NCBI GenBank assembly: GCA_944474755.1
Contig: OX104117.1
Coordinates: 68,067,522 to 68,131,521 of the forward strand
Direction: 5' to 3'
Length of the DNA stretch: 64,000 bases
Origin: Limnoperna fortunei
Lineage: Eukaryota > Mollusca > Bivalvia > Mytilida > Modiolidae
A program made the position numbers and the translations under genes. The notes beneath the pieces were generated by a model. The model was given only the letters and a program-made list of their open reading frames with translations, did no database searches and was not told where the DNA came from. Below, one piece after another: positions 41,114-54,299 of this stretch. Each line of letters starts with the position of its first letter. Position 1 is the first letter of the stretch.

Positions 41114-44100
41114 ACGTGACTGATATTTCTATAAAATATAAACACCACCAACAGCGTAGACAGGCGTCTTTTTAAAAAGCAAATTAGAAGATAACGACAA
41201 TCAAATAAAATAAGCAAGTACATTATTCACAACATAACAGGGTTAAATCGAAGATAAATTTTAAGATTTTCTTATTTTGTATAATATCATCCTACACGCC
41301 ACTATACATTCACCTGATCCACTTTTGCCATATGTCATTAATTAAGCAATCTTAGTACACGAAACATGTCTTAAGCAATTTCGTATTTTCTTTACAGAGA
41401 AGACGTTTAATTTTATTTTGAATGCATAAGCACAAGTATCATTTATTTTCTAAGATAGACGTAATAGTACTGATAGACACCCAAGAGGTATCTGTGGCTA
41501 TTAAAAGAACATAATATCTATTATATACATGTACATGACAGCTAATGTCATAGATTTCAAATCACAAATTGTTGATTAGTTGGTATTAATGCACCCTAAT
41601 GAGATATTATGTAATTGTTGGATTGATTACCTCGTCAGTAAGAGTTATAATGTTGTTGTTTAATTTCTCATAGGCCAGAACTTTGACTATGTCTGTAACT
41701 ATCTGCTACCTAACCTGACTAAGTTTTTATTATCTATCTAAATGTAAATGTTTCACAAACAACTGTGCATTATCATTTTTAACTGGTTTTGTTTAATCGG
41801 ATTACGTATTGGTACCAAAACTAATAAGTATTTTGTCACACATTTGATGATCTAAAAATACTGCACCGTACAAAAAATAATTTTTTGCTCTATCCAGCAT
41901 ATATTGTTGAAGAAAACAATATTAAAATGAATACATTCAACAGCTACTAAGCATGGTTTAAAGTTTACTGATTGTTTAGCTGTAAAATGTTCTAATATAG
42001 CGTCCATCATACGCTTTGAGTACATATTAGGTATCTAATAACGTTTCAGTAAGAATTATGACATCATTACAAGCTCAATTGGAAACATTTCAAACAAGAA
42101 CAACAGTTGCGTTCAAATTTGGTGTTATTTGTTTGCTCAAAAGGATCGTATATTCAATAAATTTAGCATATATTTTACGTCTATTTTACTTTTATTTGCT
42201 TTGCAGGCTGTTTCGGTATATATTGTATTGAGGTTTAAAAACCAAAATAAATGCGTCATCCTAGAGTCGCTTCCAAATTTTAAAACCATTTTTGAGAAAT
42301 CTTATAATTGAAATAGATTATAGCAATTACGCACTACGTTTTAAAACATGAAGAGACCTTATATTTGTCATCATGTTGTACCTCGCGTTGCTTATCCAAA
42401 AAACACATATAACGCCTGACCATGCTGTAATACTTATAGAGCCCGCTTTGAAATTATCTATTTCTTAAACAGTACTTACTTACCTTTGACAACAGGTTTC
42501 ATCTTTGTATATTCTCTTTTCCATAACGGGAAACAGCATATCGTCAAAATGGTATTCGTCATTTTTTCTGCGCCATGAACATTTTTAACCGTTTAGTGAA
42601 ATTCAATGCACGTCGCTAAAATAAGTGGTTTAAAGAGGTAAATACGCCCATTACCTATTTAAAATAAACGAAATTTCCGCTTGGAGATTTTAAACAAAAG
42701 TATTTCAAAAACCATTTAATTAATTTAATTTTTCTTATGTTCTTACCAACAATGTCTGAAGAGCACTTAAGTTTTGTTTCGTATTAAAGCAGAAGATGAA
42801 CAGACATGTTCGCCTTTTTGAGTTGTGTTTGTCAGTTGAATCGACCACCTTCTACTCTGTTTATAGTTAATGGTTTTGTGTTTCACTATTGTATCATTAA
42901 GGCATTGTTCAGTCGTCTGTATATTAATATCTGATTCACTTTGATTTTGATGTATCATAGCTTTTAGGGGTATGTTAAGAATGTTTGATTGTTGATTGCT
43001 AGCAAATATTTTGATCTTACGTGTCTAAAACTCTCGGACAACGATTGGTTTTATGCTGTTACTACTAGCAACACGACAAATGGTATAATTCTAATTAAGG
43101 TAAAAAGATAAAAATCTAATGATACAAACCATGTATATTATTAAAATAGTTATCGTATGTAGATCGACTTCATTTACATTTATATTTGATCGGTAGGAGA
43201 TTAATAAAACTTTGAATGCAACAAGTAAAACTAGTTTTAACAATATTTATTAATTCATAAGACTATTAAAATGAATTTTACAGCAAGAATGCTGTAACTG
43301 CTGATCTGTCAAGTGAGGTATCATGTTGTCCGTTTGCTTCTAACGTTCCTAAATGCACAAGCGTTTGTATAAATAAAACGTGTAATTGGAACTGGTCGTT
43401 TTCTGATTATAAAATATTATGCATACCTCATATAGACATAGTTTTTACAGTTAAATCGAGCAAACGAACAATTATCATTTTGAGCCGCAATGTAATGTTA
43501 ATATAAATATCCTTATAACGTATTTTTTTTACATTTTGCAACACACTGAGGGATGAAAGCACCAAGTAATGTAACTTTAATACAATTCAATACAAAACAG
43601 TCATGCGCGATTCTGATACCCACACCTGATATGTGGTAACCAAATATATGCCAAATTATGGCAAATATGCATAAAATGTTATTACTCAAGTACGATAAAT
43701 TTTACGATACTGAAATTTAACTTCGTTATTCTCCAGATATGGCATCTGCAACACCTGAATTCCAAACCACGCTTATTCTTAATTTATAATATTACATATA
43801 TATAATTATCTATAATTATATTTTATTGATTTATAACATTAATGCGTGCGTTAATGTATATTAATGTTCGACTTAGATCTAGAAACTCATAAAGATTTGT
43901 CACATCATTTCCACAAAATTAAAAGTTGAAAAATGAATGCTAATCTATTTTCATGTTGGAATGACAGCTAACTATAAACTGGTCAAGATGCTATGAGTGA
44001 AAGGTATTATAATTCTGTGGTGCATACATGTAACAGAGTTCATATTTAGTGTAGTTATCTGCAGTATTTAATAAAAAACGAACTATTTTGTGTCGAGGAC

Positions 44101-44269
44101 GAATAACCATAGAAAATGCATTATTATAGATTAGATTATAACTGATGTTTTTATAAATAGAATGTGAAATAAAAAAGTTCTTTCTAGTCTTAGTTTACCG
44201 CACTGATCTGTGCAAATAAGAAGAGATGAATCATAACACAACAGGGTATATGTTATATGTTTTACTTAC
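41114..44269 (-). other. Rab intron stretch downstream of exon 2B
   Basis: AT-rich. A short open stretch ending in an ideal donor lies at 42484-42562 but has the wrong phase for the gene. Nothing else recognised. Confidence 0.5.
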
Positions 44270-44380
44270 TGTAAAGCCAATCCCGACAGTTGCTGAAAAT
44301 GAACCCGCTTGAAATTTTCCCTGGTCAAACTGGACTAATAATGAGGTTTTTCCAACTCCGCTGTCTCCAACCAATATCGT
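44270..44380 (-). CDS. Rab26: Rab26/37 exon 2B: P-loop and switch I, variant B
   Basis: The exon is 111 bp, 37 codons, phase 0 at both ends, with acceptor TTTTTCAG and donor ACA|GTAAGT. It encodes [17 protein letters not shown], then FDQGKFQAGSFSATVGIGFT. G1 (GDSGVGKT, binds the phosphates) and the switch I threonine (TVGI, binds magnesium when GTP is bound) are intact. The RabF1 motif, normally I-G-V/I-D-F, here reads VGIGFT, so its aspartate is replaced by glycine and the last residue is threonine. The alternative exon 2A keeps VGIDFR. The two exons have equal length and identical phases, so they can substitute for each other. They differ at about 16 of 37 residues, clustered after the P-loop. 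The GSFSATVGI core resembles insect Rab26 as I remember it. It lies 26 kb upstream of exon 2A. Confidence 0.92.
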
Positions 44381-46640
44381 CTGAAAAATATTGTAAACAA
44401 CATTAGATAATTAAAAAATTATTAAAGACGATTGAAAGTTAGTTCACGGATAAGATAATAAAATAAAAGCAAGCGTCACCATAAAACTTCACTAACCAAC
44501 GAACGAACAATTTCAATTTTAAGTAGATAGGGCATTTTCTTATTATCTCTTACTATCCATGTAGATTCTTAATATTAAAAAAATTAAATATAGGTCTATA
44601 TACATTCAAAACATGCTTTGAATTATGCTTTGTAGATAACAAGAAAATTAAATGTATTATACATAATAAGTAGCATGGACATTATTTCGTGTATTTAAAA
44701 TATGTCGCTTACAGTTTAGACATTACTCAGTAAAAAATATACCTTTATTCGATTAAATAATGGTTGTTTATTCGCATATTTACAACCATGTTTAAACGTA
44801 GGAGATAACTGTATTGTATTTAAAGTATACCCGCATCAAATCACTAAGAGAAGCCGTCATTTCTTGAAAATAAAATACGCTTATATCCATTATAACGCAA
44901 CGGCAAAAAAACTAAATCAACTGACTAAAATGATTTTTTAAGTAACTGAAAAAAACGTCTGCGCATATGTAGACTTCTAACGGCATCAATTGGGGAACTA
45001 ATGCCATGAAATTATTCACACTGTCCAATGAGAATTGACGTTATATCAAGATAGGCATTTGAATTTCACTTTAATGTTTACCTATATTAAAATAAATTTC
45101 CGAATGTACTATGATGTTCATTAGTAAATTTAAATACCACTAGTACATCTGGTATATATTATATTCTACAAACAAGTATATCTGTTTAAAAATTTATCAA
45201 ATTTTTATAATAACAAGATGAACGCTTTGATTGCAAGATAGTAACTATTTACAAGGTCACTCTTTTATGTGGCTTCTCAAACTACCAGGATAAATGTATA
45301 CGCACCTGATAATGAAAACTTAATAAATTTCAACATTTCACAATTGCATATTTGAATAAAAGACCTTGAAAAGGGATATAAAATAAAAGCCAGTATATTG
45401 AGTTGTTTATTCAAATTGCTACAACTTTCTGTTCTAATTGTACAATATTCGATATACAAAGAGAGGTAACTAGATATTGTTTGAAAACGACGCGTTTAGA
45501 CATACTGACATGGGACAAAAGTGTCGATAAGGTGTGTTTCGTTTGAACTTAATAAATAAATAAAGTGAACATTTTATATATGAAAGTAATTATCCGTCAA
45601 CACTTTAAATATTGCAACAGCAACAAAAATAAATTTGTTGTGCTTTTGAAGTCAGTAATGTTTCTTTTACGATCATTTTCCAGGATTATCGTCGCTAGAA
45701 CACATAATCAAATGGAATTTTTGCAACTGTTGTCGAAAGCTATATAATTTCTAGAAACATTCAGCAATCCCGCTGCAATGTTCAGAAACCGTTAAAAGTG
45801 CAAGGATGAATGTAATATATATATGACTCCGAATATTCCTCAGATCTTGACAGTTGATAATCGTCCATTATTTGGACGACCTGATCTCACTGGTGATCTT
45901 TTTTTTTAATTTAAGTGTACAAAACTTCATTATCAGCTATAAACGTTTCACATAATAGACTTCAGGCTTTACTAAAAATCTTCGAATGCCTTTTTTCTGT
46001 ATTTATACTTTATCCCTAACACACCTTACGCAATCCTTAGGTGTAAAATATATCAAGCAACAATTAGTTGTAACAAGTTGATAAAAGAAAGAGAGAGAAA
46101 TACATTGCAAAGTATAATGACCACTGACTATCCATAAAACACATAAACGAACAACCAAATGTAAAGAAACGAAAGCGGTATACAAGAGGTAAAATAAAAC
46201 AAAATCATTTCATCAAGTACGTTTTGTGAATTTTGCATCATAAATGCCGTTTAAAAATTACATTGTAAGTGTCTTGTTAAATGCTAATTAAGTCAATAAT
46301 TTTTTTGTCATATTAAGCACAATTTGCACAGTTGCAATATGATGTGAAGTTGATAAATATCAGACATTTGTTACATAAAATCTGCACTAATTTCCTCTTT
46401 TGATTATTTCACATTTCTATTTATTTGATAAACACAGTAAGAATTGCATTAGAATGAAATTATAAAATAAGAATCAGTATAATACTTTAAAAAAATTTTA
46501 AATAGTTTTCGCCAATAACTTACAATGTAGGGAATAATGTTTGTGGGAGGAGAACACTTAGATACCAACAACCATTTACAGATTATGTTCGCTTTAAGTG
46601 CGTTCTTTGTCGATTTCTTAGTATTGGGTTAATTGCTTTG
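44381..46640 (-). other. Rab intron upstream of exon 2B
   Basis: AT-rich sequence with no repeat match to the rest of the window and no coding pattern. Several ~60-codon frames look like chance. Confidence 0.5.
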
Positions 46641-46659
46641 TTTGAATATTGAATATGGT

Positions 46660-46830
46660 GTAGAGTGTTTATTTAGGAAGAAGCCCGGGTACCCGTAGAA
46701 AACCCTTACCTTCAGTTGGATAACAGGCACTCATTTTCAGACTTGCTTGCAGTAAGACTTGAACCGCAATCTCAGTGTTGACCTACCGCGTGATTTAAAC
46801 GAACTACCTTAACCTTACTGAACCAACAAT
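46660..46830 (-). mobile_element. Degenerate SINE copy
   Basis: The reverse complement reads TTAAGGTAGTTCGTTTAAAT, CACGCGGTAGGTCAACACTG, AGATTGCGGTTCAAGTCTTA, a GCAAGCAAGTCTGAAAATGA region, then TACGGGTACCCGGGCTTCTT. A box and 3' tail are damaged. Confidence 0.8.
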
Positions 46831-47294
46831 GATTGCATTGGTAGTCGGAAGGGACATTTAATTCATTAATTAGATTTTTTGTTGCAATTAAACTATTCTA
46901 AATTGTTGAGTATACGAATTATGATTGATTACTAATTTAAAACGCAATGATTTACAAACTACCACGTATTGTTTACACGTCATGGAACTAGTATGCTATA
47001 TATATATATTGTAATTATATTAAGAACGTTTGCAACATTCAGTTTACTATCTTCGTTCTTTGTTCAATTATTCTCGATTGCATCGTCTGGCTTTACGTTT
47101 ATTAGCAAAGTTCGATCGCACTAAAATCAAAACTGCGATAACAAATAATAAAAACAAAAAGATTCATTCGTTTAAAGGAGCGAATTATATGATTTCCACA
47201 TATTACGACTAAAATACGTTTACCTTTATTAAATGACACTGATATTTAAAAATAGCAAATTGCATGCAAAAAGCTATTAGAATATCAGTTGAAA

Positions 47295-47594
47295 CATTGT
47301 CGGAAACCCACGTCAGGTCTCGTTCTCGCTTTGCTACCACTTACCGACCGTGGGAACACTTGTAAATATTTTTTCGTTTTCATGAATATTCATTACATTT
47401 AATTTAGCCAATGGGAACGACTTTTATTAGATGAAACTATTTTGATTAGTTTAAACGCTTCGCCGGAAATACAAACGACCAATCAAAAGAATTCTTTGAA
47501 TATTCTTGAAAACGAGAAACTATCTACAAGTGTACCCAAGGTCGGTTAGTGGTAGCAAAGCGAGAACGCGACCGGACGTGGGTTTTCAACGATG
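47295..47594. mobile_element. MITE, 300 bp, ~70-bp inverted ends and 9-bp flanking repeats
   Basis: The left arm (CATTGTCGGAAACCCACGTC..CGTTCTCGCTTTGCTACCAC..CCGACC) is mirrored by the right arm (GGTCGGTTAGTGGTAGCAAA..GCGAGAACGCGACCGGACGT..GATG), about 70 bp with few mismatches. CAGTTGAAA (47286-47294) and CAGTTAAAA (47595-47603) flank it, a 9-bp repeat with one mismatch, as expected for an old Mutator-like insertion. Noncoding, and unrelated in sequence to the MITE at 15906. Confidence 0.88.
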
Positions 47595-47603
47595 CAGTTA
47601 AAA

Positions 47604-50200
47604 TTGAAAAGGTTTTTATATTTATATTTATATTCAATCTATTTAACAATAAAACGAATGAAAGAAAAAATCTGATTTTATTAGAATAGAACGTTAAAGT
47701 AGTAAATTACCTTGACCGCTGACTTTGATATATTGCATATTATGCATCAAAAACCAACCTTTTTATTCATGGACAATTTTTTAAAAGTCATCCGAAAACG
47801 ATTTGACATGAACAGCTAGCATAATAACTTTAACATTGCTGAAGGGCAACATTGATATACAGTGAAGATATCTGCTATAGTTATTGAGATAATGTTACTT
47901 ATAACAAATGTCACTGATCCAGGGGAGAAAACCCTAATTAGGTGTAATTCAATATATAAAACACTTTGAGGGATCTACACTTTGATTATGATTTGTTATG
48001 TTTAAAGAAAAGGTATGTACACAACATAATATCAACAATTCCTGTCCCATTCCGGGTTATAAAAATTATAATGTAATCTTGACCTAGCACCTTGTGGCCA
48101 TTTTTAATGGCAAGGTCAATGATGACCAATAGTAAAGATCATGTGTCAATTTCAGTTATTTCTACTGAGACATAGCAATTCACGACAGACAGTGAAAATC
48201 TACAGGCTGTATCTCAACTTGTACATGAGTTACAATTTTAGTAAACTATAATAAAAAACTATAACAATTAAAAATGGGAAATAACTCCAATAACAAATCT
48301 TCAAAATGTAGCGATCCGTTACTGGCTACATTGGAAACCTTTCATTTTGACGTCGTTTGTGGCTTCAAAGTTTATTTTTTGTGACTGAGTAGTTAATTGC
48401 TAAGAAAAATGTTCGTTCTGTCAAGGTAAACTTTCATAGATAATATCTAATACATTCAGAGCAAAATGTCTTAAAAAAATGTAGCAAAACAAAATTCCAG
48501 GTTAATGTTTTGTGTTTATTGATATTTAGTTGTTCTTGATGTCTTTGTTTATTTTCTAGTGATTGCTCTACTCGTTTACGTCGTGAACTGTTTTTTTTAA
48601 TAACACGCTTTATCGAATTCAGGATATTTCATTTTATTATACAAGCTCTGCTATTTTACATTGATGATAAATTGTTCCCTGATACCAGAAAATATTATTC
48701 ATTGTGTAGACAAACATTGCCAAATATTTACAACGACGTAAAAATTAGATTAAAACTACGAGATTAAATAGAAAACGCGATTATGCAAAAATAAACAGAT
48801 ATATCAACGCAAAAATACGATCGTAAATCCTAGTGCTTTACTATGATGGTGACATTTTGTAATACCATATATTTAACAATACTGTTAAAAGTCGGTCGTA
48901 TTATGATCAAAATATATAGGTCGCAAACGTCTGTTTACTGAATATTGTGTCGGGGTGTTGATAGACTAGAGTTACATGACAGCTATGTCTCAAACCATTA
49001 CAGAATTAACGACACACAAGGGAGACAAAATTCGATCTTTTATATCAACTATTCTTGCAATGATATAATAAGATATTAACAGCGAGAATCAAACTACACG
49101 TTAAAGTGGAGTTTAATGCATAAGCGACAAATTAAGAAACTCAATAATATTTAGAAAAGAAAACAAAAAACAAAAAAAGAATAATTTAGTAAAACCTATA
49201 TTGTCAAATAAAATTTGATAAACGTTCGAGAATATTCAAATGGTCCATAAACTCTAAACTACATCTGCTTTCTAGACTGAGGAGTACAACATTTATCGGA
49301 CCTACACGATAGCTATGTTGTTTTTTCAGTCAACAAGGTTCATAATAACACTGTGTTTATATGTTAATATCACTACATTAATTATTTACATAAAACAGGA
49401 AACTAATGGGCGCTGGTAATTCTACAGAAAAAGAGATTGAACTACCATTTAGTATTACATTCCTTTGGCATTTCAAGAAATGCCAATGAATTTTATCAAT
49501 ACATGTATATTTGTAGACACTAAAAATCCATAGGTTTACATGTAAGAAACTTAATATTGCAGTATGTCTAAATCCTCTTTCCGCATAATACTTCTTTTTC
49601 AAATGCTATCATATTTTAGTTTTCTATTTTGTATGTTGTACTTTGAGTTTGGTTATTTGCATACGTCGTGTTAGATTTAACTTTAACTATACAAAAACAT
49701 TGGTGGTTAATAAATTCCTTTCCGTTTCATTTTTATAGCGAAGAACAAAAATGCACCCGATATATGATTGCTTGACATTACCAGGTGCGATGCCACAACA
49801 TTGAAAATCCAGAAAGAATCACATGCAAAACCTTTCTTTAACCGTTTTGTTTATATGCTTGTCCAGTTATGATGAATTGAGTTTGTTGCATTACAGTTGA
49901 GGTTTTTTCTTCTTTGATTGATGGAGTCTATACAACTGAAACAATATCATCGTATATCTCTGTAAATCAACAATATAACTGCTACATTTTCTACTGTGAC
50001 GACATTGATTTTCTGTTAGCATGTAATACACAAGGAGTGTCTGGACATCAAACAGAGATCGTAACTTAAATTGTAGGTGGTGACAACTCTACTGTGCGAA
50101 GTATGCTTAAATACCTGGACATTTATACTTATAGTGGGAACACCAAGATTGTTTTTGGTTACAAACTATATAAAAGATGTATATCATAAAGATAGGGCTA
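47604..50200 (-). other. Intron stretch, mostly unrecognised
   Basis: AT-rich. Around 48060-48300 a TTGACC..CTTGTGGCCATTTTTA stretch and GGAAATAACTCC resemble mollusc dispersed repeats, but boundaries cannot be drawn. No exon seen. Confidence 0.45.
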
Positions 50201-50218
50201 ATTGTTCAAGAACAATTA

Positions 50219-51100
50219 GAAAGGTTTTTCCCAGATTATTCAAAAAATAATATTTCTTCATAGGTTGTTTTGAACTTGACTACAAAGGTGTGCTTTTTTG
50301 TAAGCGGAATAGACTATTTCCGTGGTATTGAGTAAAAGAATATATGGTTGTCAAGGACTTTTGTGGCCGTTGCTAGGAACAAAATGCCACTTCCTGTTGT
50401 AAAATGACATATTTTCGTAAGGTACATATCTGATTTAAAAATATATGGTTGCTTTCTTAATGGTTACCTTGTTGCTATGGTATGACCTTGACCCATAACC
50501 TTTGAAAATGGGCTCTAATCGTTTTCAAGTTGTATGTTAAAAAACCCGATTAACCGAAATGACCCAAAGCTCTTACTCGAAAACGGTTCATCGCACAGAT
50601 TCGGACCTAATGTATCAAATGATTTTCCCATTTATTGTCTTCTTTTATAGTTTTTGAGATTTTCTTTAAAGACATGTCGCAGGATGACAAATGGTGAAGA
50701 TCTTTCGTGTTTCGACTTACGGTTTGTGAGTTTTTGTCATTAGCGTAATTCTTGAAACAATCGTTAGTCAGAATTGTTTTTACCCAATTATGTCATAAAG
50801 TTGTTTTAAAAGTTCCTTAACATATGTCACTTTTCAGTTTTTTGTATCTGTTATAGTTTTTAGAGATTACGCGATAACAAGGTTTTCGGTGTTTGGGTAG
50901 ATAACTCTGTGAAGAAAAATATTTCGGGTTCACAGTGTGAATTCCGAATAGACAGTCATTGCCCAAAACTTGTCGCAAAAGATTAAAATGATATGTTGCG
51001 TAGTTTTTAAACTGTTTGGTTTTGAAGTTGGCGGAAAAAAGAAAAAAAACTATCGAAGCAAAATCAATAAGGTCTTTCCGCTGGAAGTGGGAAAGACCTC
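50219..51100. mobile_element. Hairpin-ended noncoding element, about 880 bp
   Basis: The left edge has GAAAGGTTTTTCCCAGA. The right edge has a hairpin AGGTCTTTCC / GGAAAGACCT (51070-51099, 10-bp stem). The left block is similar to one hairpin arm, the subterminal inverted plan of Helentron-like elements. The interior is less AT-rich than its surroundings, with GGTATGACCTTGACCCATAA and GGGTAGATAACTCTGTGAAG stretches of a kind I associate with bivalve repeats. No open frame. Confidence 0.55.
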
Positions 51101-52690
51101 AAAAAATCAATTTAACCATAGTTTACTAATCAAAACTACTTAACTAGAAATGTTTAATCAATAGTGTGACAACTGTCGTACATGCCAAAAATTTAGTCTT
51201 TTTTTCCGAAACATTAATTGGTATGTCTAAGTTAAGGTAATATTTTTAGATAATATAATACTATAAAATATACAATTGTTTTGACCTTTACTGCTAATTT
51301 TACACTTATTGCTATTCGTATCATAACACCTTCCAATTTTACACGATAGAGGGGCACATAGCAATGATTAGGATATATATTTGCAGTAGAGAGTATCTGA
51401 AACATCAATTCTATTAATATCACACACAATTTATAAAAAAAGACAATACATTGTGACTGTCTTCACTTGGATCGCATACTGTCAAAAAAAAATGTAATTA
51501 AAATATGTTCTTCTGGTTGAGTTTGGTATTGATAGAGGTTCAGCTGAGAAGTTCTATTTATAACCTATTTACTATACAGTAAAAAGAGAGCTTACCACAT
51601 AACAACGTTAAAATAAAGATATGCTAGCGGAATATAATATATACGTAGTGTCTTTGTTGAGAATGTTAGGGCATATTATCGCAAGAAAAAAACATTTTGT
51701 CCGGGAAAGAGTCATTTCTGAGTGTGTTAATCAACAAATCACCAAACACACTGTCACCAAAAGGTATTATAATCGCTTCTTTTACTGAATAATTATGATT
51801 CCTAAGAAACAGACAACTATAATGAGAATTTATGTGCATTGTACATAGAAGAAAGATTTATTTCAAAAATTAAAGAAAATGCAATTAAAGGTTGTCAAAG
51901 AATATGTTACATGTTTTTGTTATAAAGTCATTAATTATTTAAGACGTGATAATGTTAGTTCATCGGTAACCTAGGATTAGATTATGTTATTACAATGCAA
52001 TCATGCAATATGCAAATGTAATAATACCATTTTTACAGATATTGATGATGCGACTAAAATAATCAATAAAACACCAGTTATATCCTATTAATACACCATT
52101 GATTTTCTTGTAATGACAATATATAAGTTTACACTAAGGTGTATCCAGTCAACGGATATTACAAATTGAAATCGACACGGAAACAAGTGACGTACCGTTA
52201 AGCAATTAACATTTCGGTTAACAGTTATTATTTTAGTATTTCATTGATGATTACGTGGTAATTTTGTAGGCGGTGACAGTCTGAAAGAAGAACACATTTA
52301 ATCATCTTTTTGTCAGTGTTTGGAACATTTTGATTATTTTACAATATATCCGTTGATCGATAATATATTTCGAATAAAAAATAAAAAATGCCAAATGTGA
52401 GATTTTGTAGTCATATTCAGAACAGAGGAGTTGCTTGGGTATGTCAACAATTAGTTGATCTGCGTGTTCCTGGATATCCCTTCAATTAGCACACACTGAC
52501 ATAACTGCCCACTAGTAGACACGTTGTCATATTAGTTACTTATTCTTTGTTAAAACGTTTTGGAAATTTGGTGATAAAAGCTCTACAACATCGTAATCAT
52601 TTGAACTTATCTACCCATACAGTTTAGTGTAGTTAAACAAGTACAATTTAAAAAAAACACAATTATGTCTGAAAAATTTAGTTAGGTTTA
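51101..52690 (-). other. Intron stretch, no recognised feature
   Basis: AT-rich intron between the hairpin-ended element and the SINE fragment. Nothing supported. Confidence 0.5.
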
Positions 52691-52699
52691 AGATCAAAC

Positions 52700-52823
52700 G
52701 TGTTAGTTAAGATTGGAGTCTAGTGCCACGTACCCGCAGTGAAACGCGAACGCAACCTCAGTGTTAACAGACCACGTGATTAATAGAAGAATAACTACCT
52801 TAACCACTCGGCCACCGAGGCCC
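52700..52823 (-). mobile_element. SINE head fragment
   Basis: The reverse complement begins GGGCCTCGGTGGCCGAGTGG (good A box), TTAAGGTAGTTATTCTTCTA, TTAATCACGTGGTCTGTTAA, CACTGAGGTTGCGTTCGCGT, and ends after CTAGACTCCAATCTTAACTA. The 3' half is missing. Confidence 0.85.
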
Positions 52824-53385
52824 TTAAACAACTTTAACAACTTTAAGATTCAGGCGTGTGTAGTGGCAGTAATCCAGTTGTCGATTGTGTGTTACCATAA
52901 TATTTATATCACTACATTTATGCAACATAAAGTACTTACACTATTGATTTTATAGTTGCAATCATATAGAATCGCACTTCCCATTATCCAAAATTGTTCT
53001 ATATACATACTTTAAGATTTCGACAAATTCATGAATTAGTTTCCTAATTTATTTCCCATTACACGCATGTTAGGATACATTAGAAAACGATAAATTATAT
53101 GCTTTGTGGTTTGGTGCTTTAGTGCATTTATCAGTATGTTAGTAGCTAGAAACAAATAAACGAATTGCGAATCAAAGCAGTACAGCACACCAGTCAGAAT
53201 ATTTTGCGATTGAAGCATAAAAGAAACTCATGCATTATTCCAAAAATATTAAAAAAGACTTAAAATGCACTGTTTATACAACTTCATATCAATTAGCTTA
53301 ATTCCCGTGATATAAAAATCAATAATGAAATAATGAGTTACTTGCAAAGCCCATATGTGGTAAACACATGCTTCATTGCTGTTTT

Positions 53386-53645
53386 GGGAGCCTTGGTGAC
53401 CAAGAGGTTAAGGTAGTTGTTATTCGTTAACTTTGAACACATATTTACATATTTTTCAACACTGATATTGCGGGTTTGAGCTTTCCTGCGGGTACGACTC
53501 AACTCTAACCTATTTGACAAAGATTGCCTGTTTTCAGATCAAAGATCGGGATTTTACTCCTTGCACTTTGGCTTCGTCCCTCCATAAAAATTGGACGACA
53601 TGATACAGCTGAAAACGCTAAAAGTAGCGTTAAACCCCATTAAGC
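53386..53645 (+). mobile_element. SINE copy, full length but diverged
   Basis: GGGAGCCTTGGTGACCAAGA starts the element, followed by GGTTAAGGTAGTTGTTATTC, CAACACTGATATTGCGGGTT, GACAAAGATTGCCTGTTTTC, GGCTTCGTCCCTCCATAAAA, TTGGACGACATGATACAGCT and GCGTTAAACCCCATTAAG, in SINE order up to the 3' end. The middle differs from the intact copies. Confidence 0.87.
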
Positions 53646-54299
53646 TTTTTTGTCTTATAGTATACGTTCTTAATTGATAATTCACACAGTAACAGTATTT
53701 GTCAATAGTTTTGTCCTAGTATTCTACTTTTAAACAGGACAGAAGACAAAACATTCAAGTAGAGTTGATAGCTGGTTTGATATACTATTTACATCTCTTT
53801 CATTGTAATGTCTCATGTAATTAAAAAAAATAGCAAAGAAAACCGACCGAACAATATTACTATTAATTAAAATTCGAACAAACATCTGCAAATACAACCC
53901 CAAATAAATGGGAATAATAAACAATTCATCAGACGCATGTGTTTATTTAGAAACACGTTGCTCAAATAGATAACTTTTGCTAATGATGTTCATTTTCCGT
54001 ACTAGGAGTAAATTCAACAGAGAAATAAAAGTATTCTTTGTAAAGTTATGTCTGCATTTGGTCCGCGTGTTCATAGTGCGTATGCATTTAATAAATCTAA
54101 GCAAATATAGTATTTACATTCTTCCTTCTTTTTAAGACGGATTGATTGATTGATTGATTGCTTGTTTCGATGTTTTCTTTACGTACAGCTATCCGTATTT
54201 CAGCTAAATGCAGTATATAGCAAAAAATTAATGCGAGAAATATGAACCATAAGGCTAAAATTTTGAATGCCACTGGAAGTATGGAATATGGGTAGGAGC

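Noticed and set aside
42484..42562. Possible third first exon: minus-strand ATG, 26 codons (MTNTILTICCFPLWKREYTK...) ending at an ideal AAAG|GTAAGTAAGT donor.
   Set aside because: It ends in phase 1 and would shift the frame into exon 2A, and it lies downstream of exon 2B. No Rab-like sequence. At best a noncoding or cryptic exon.
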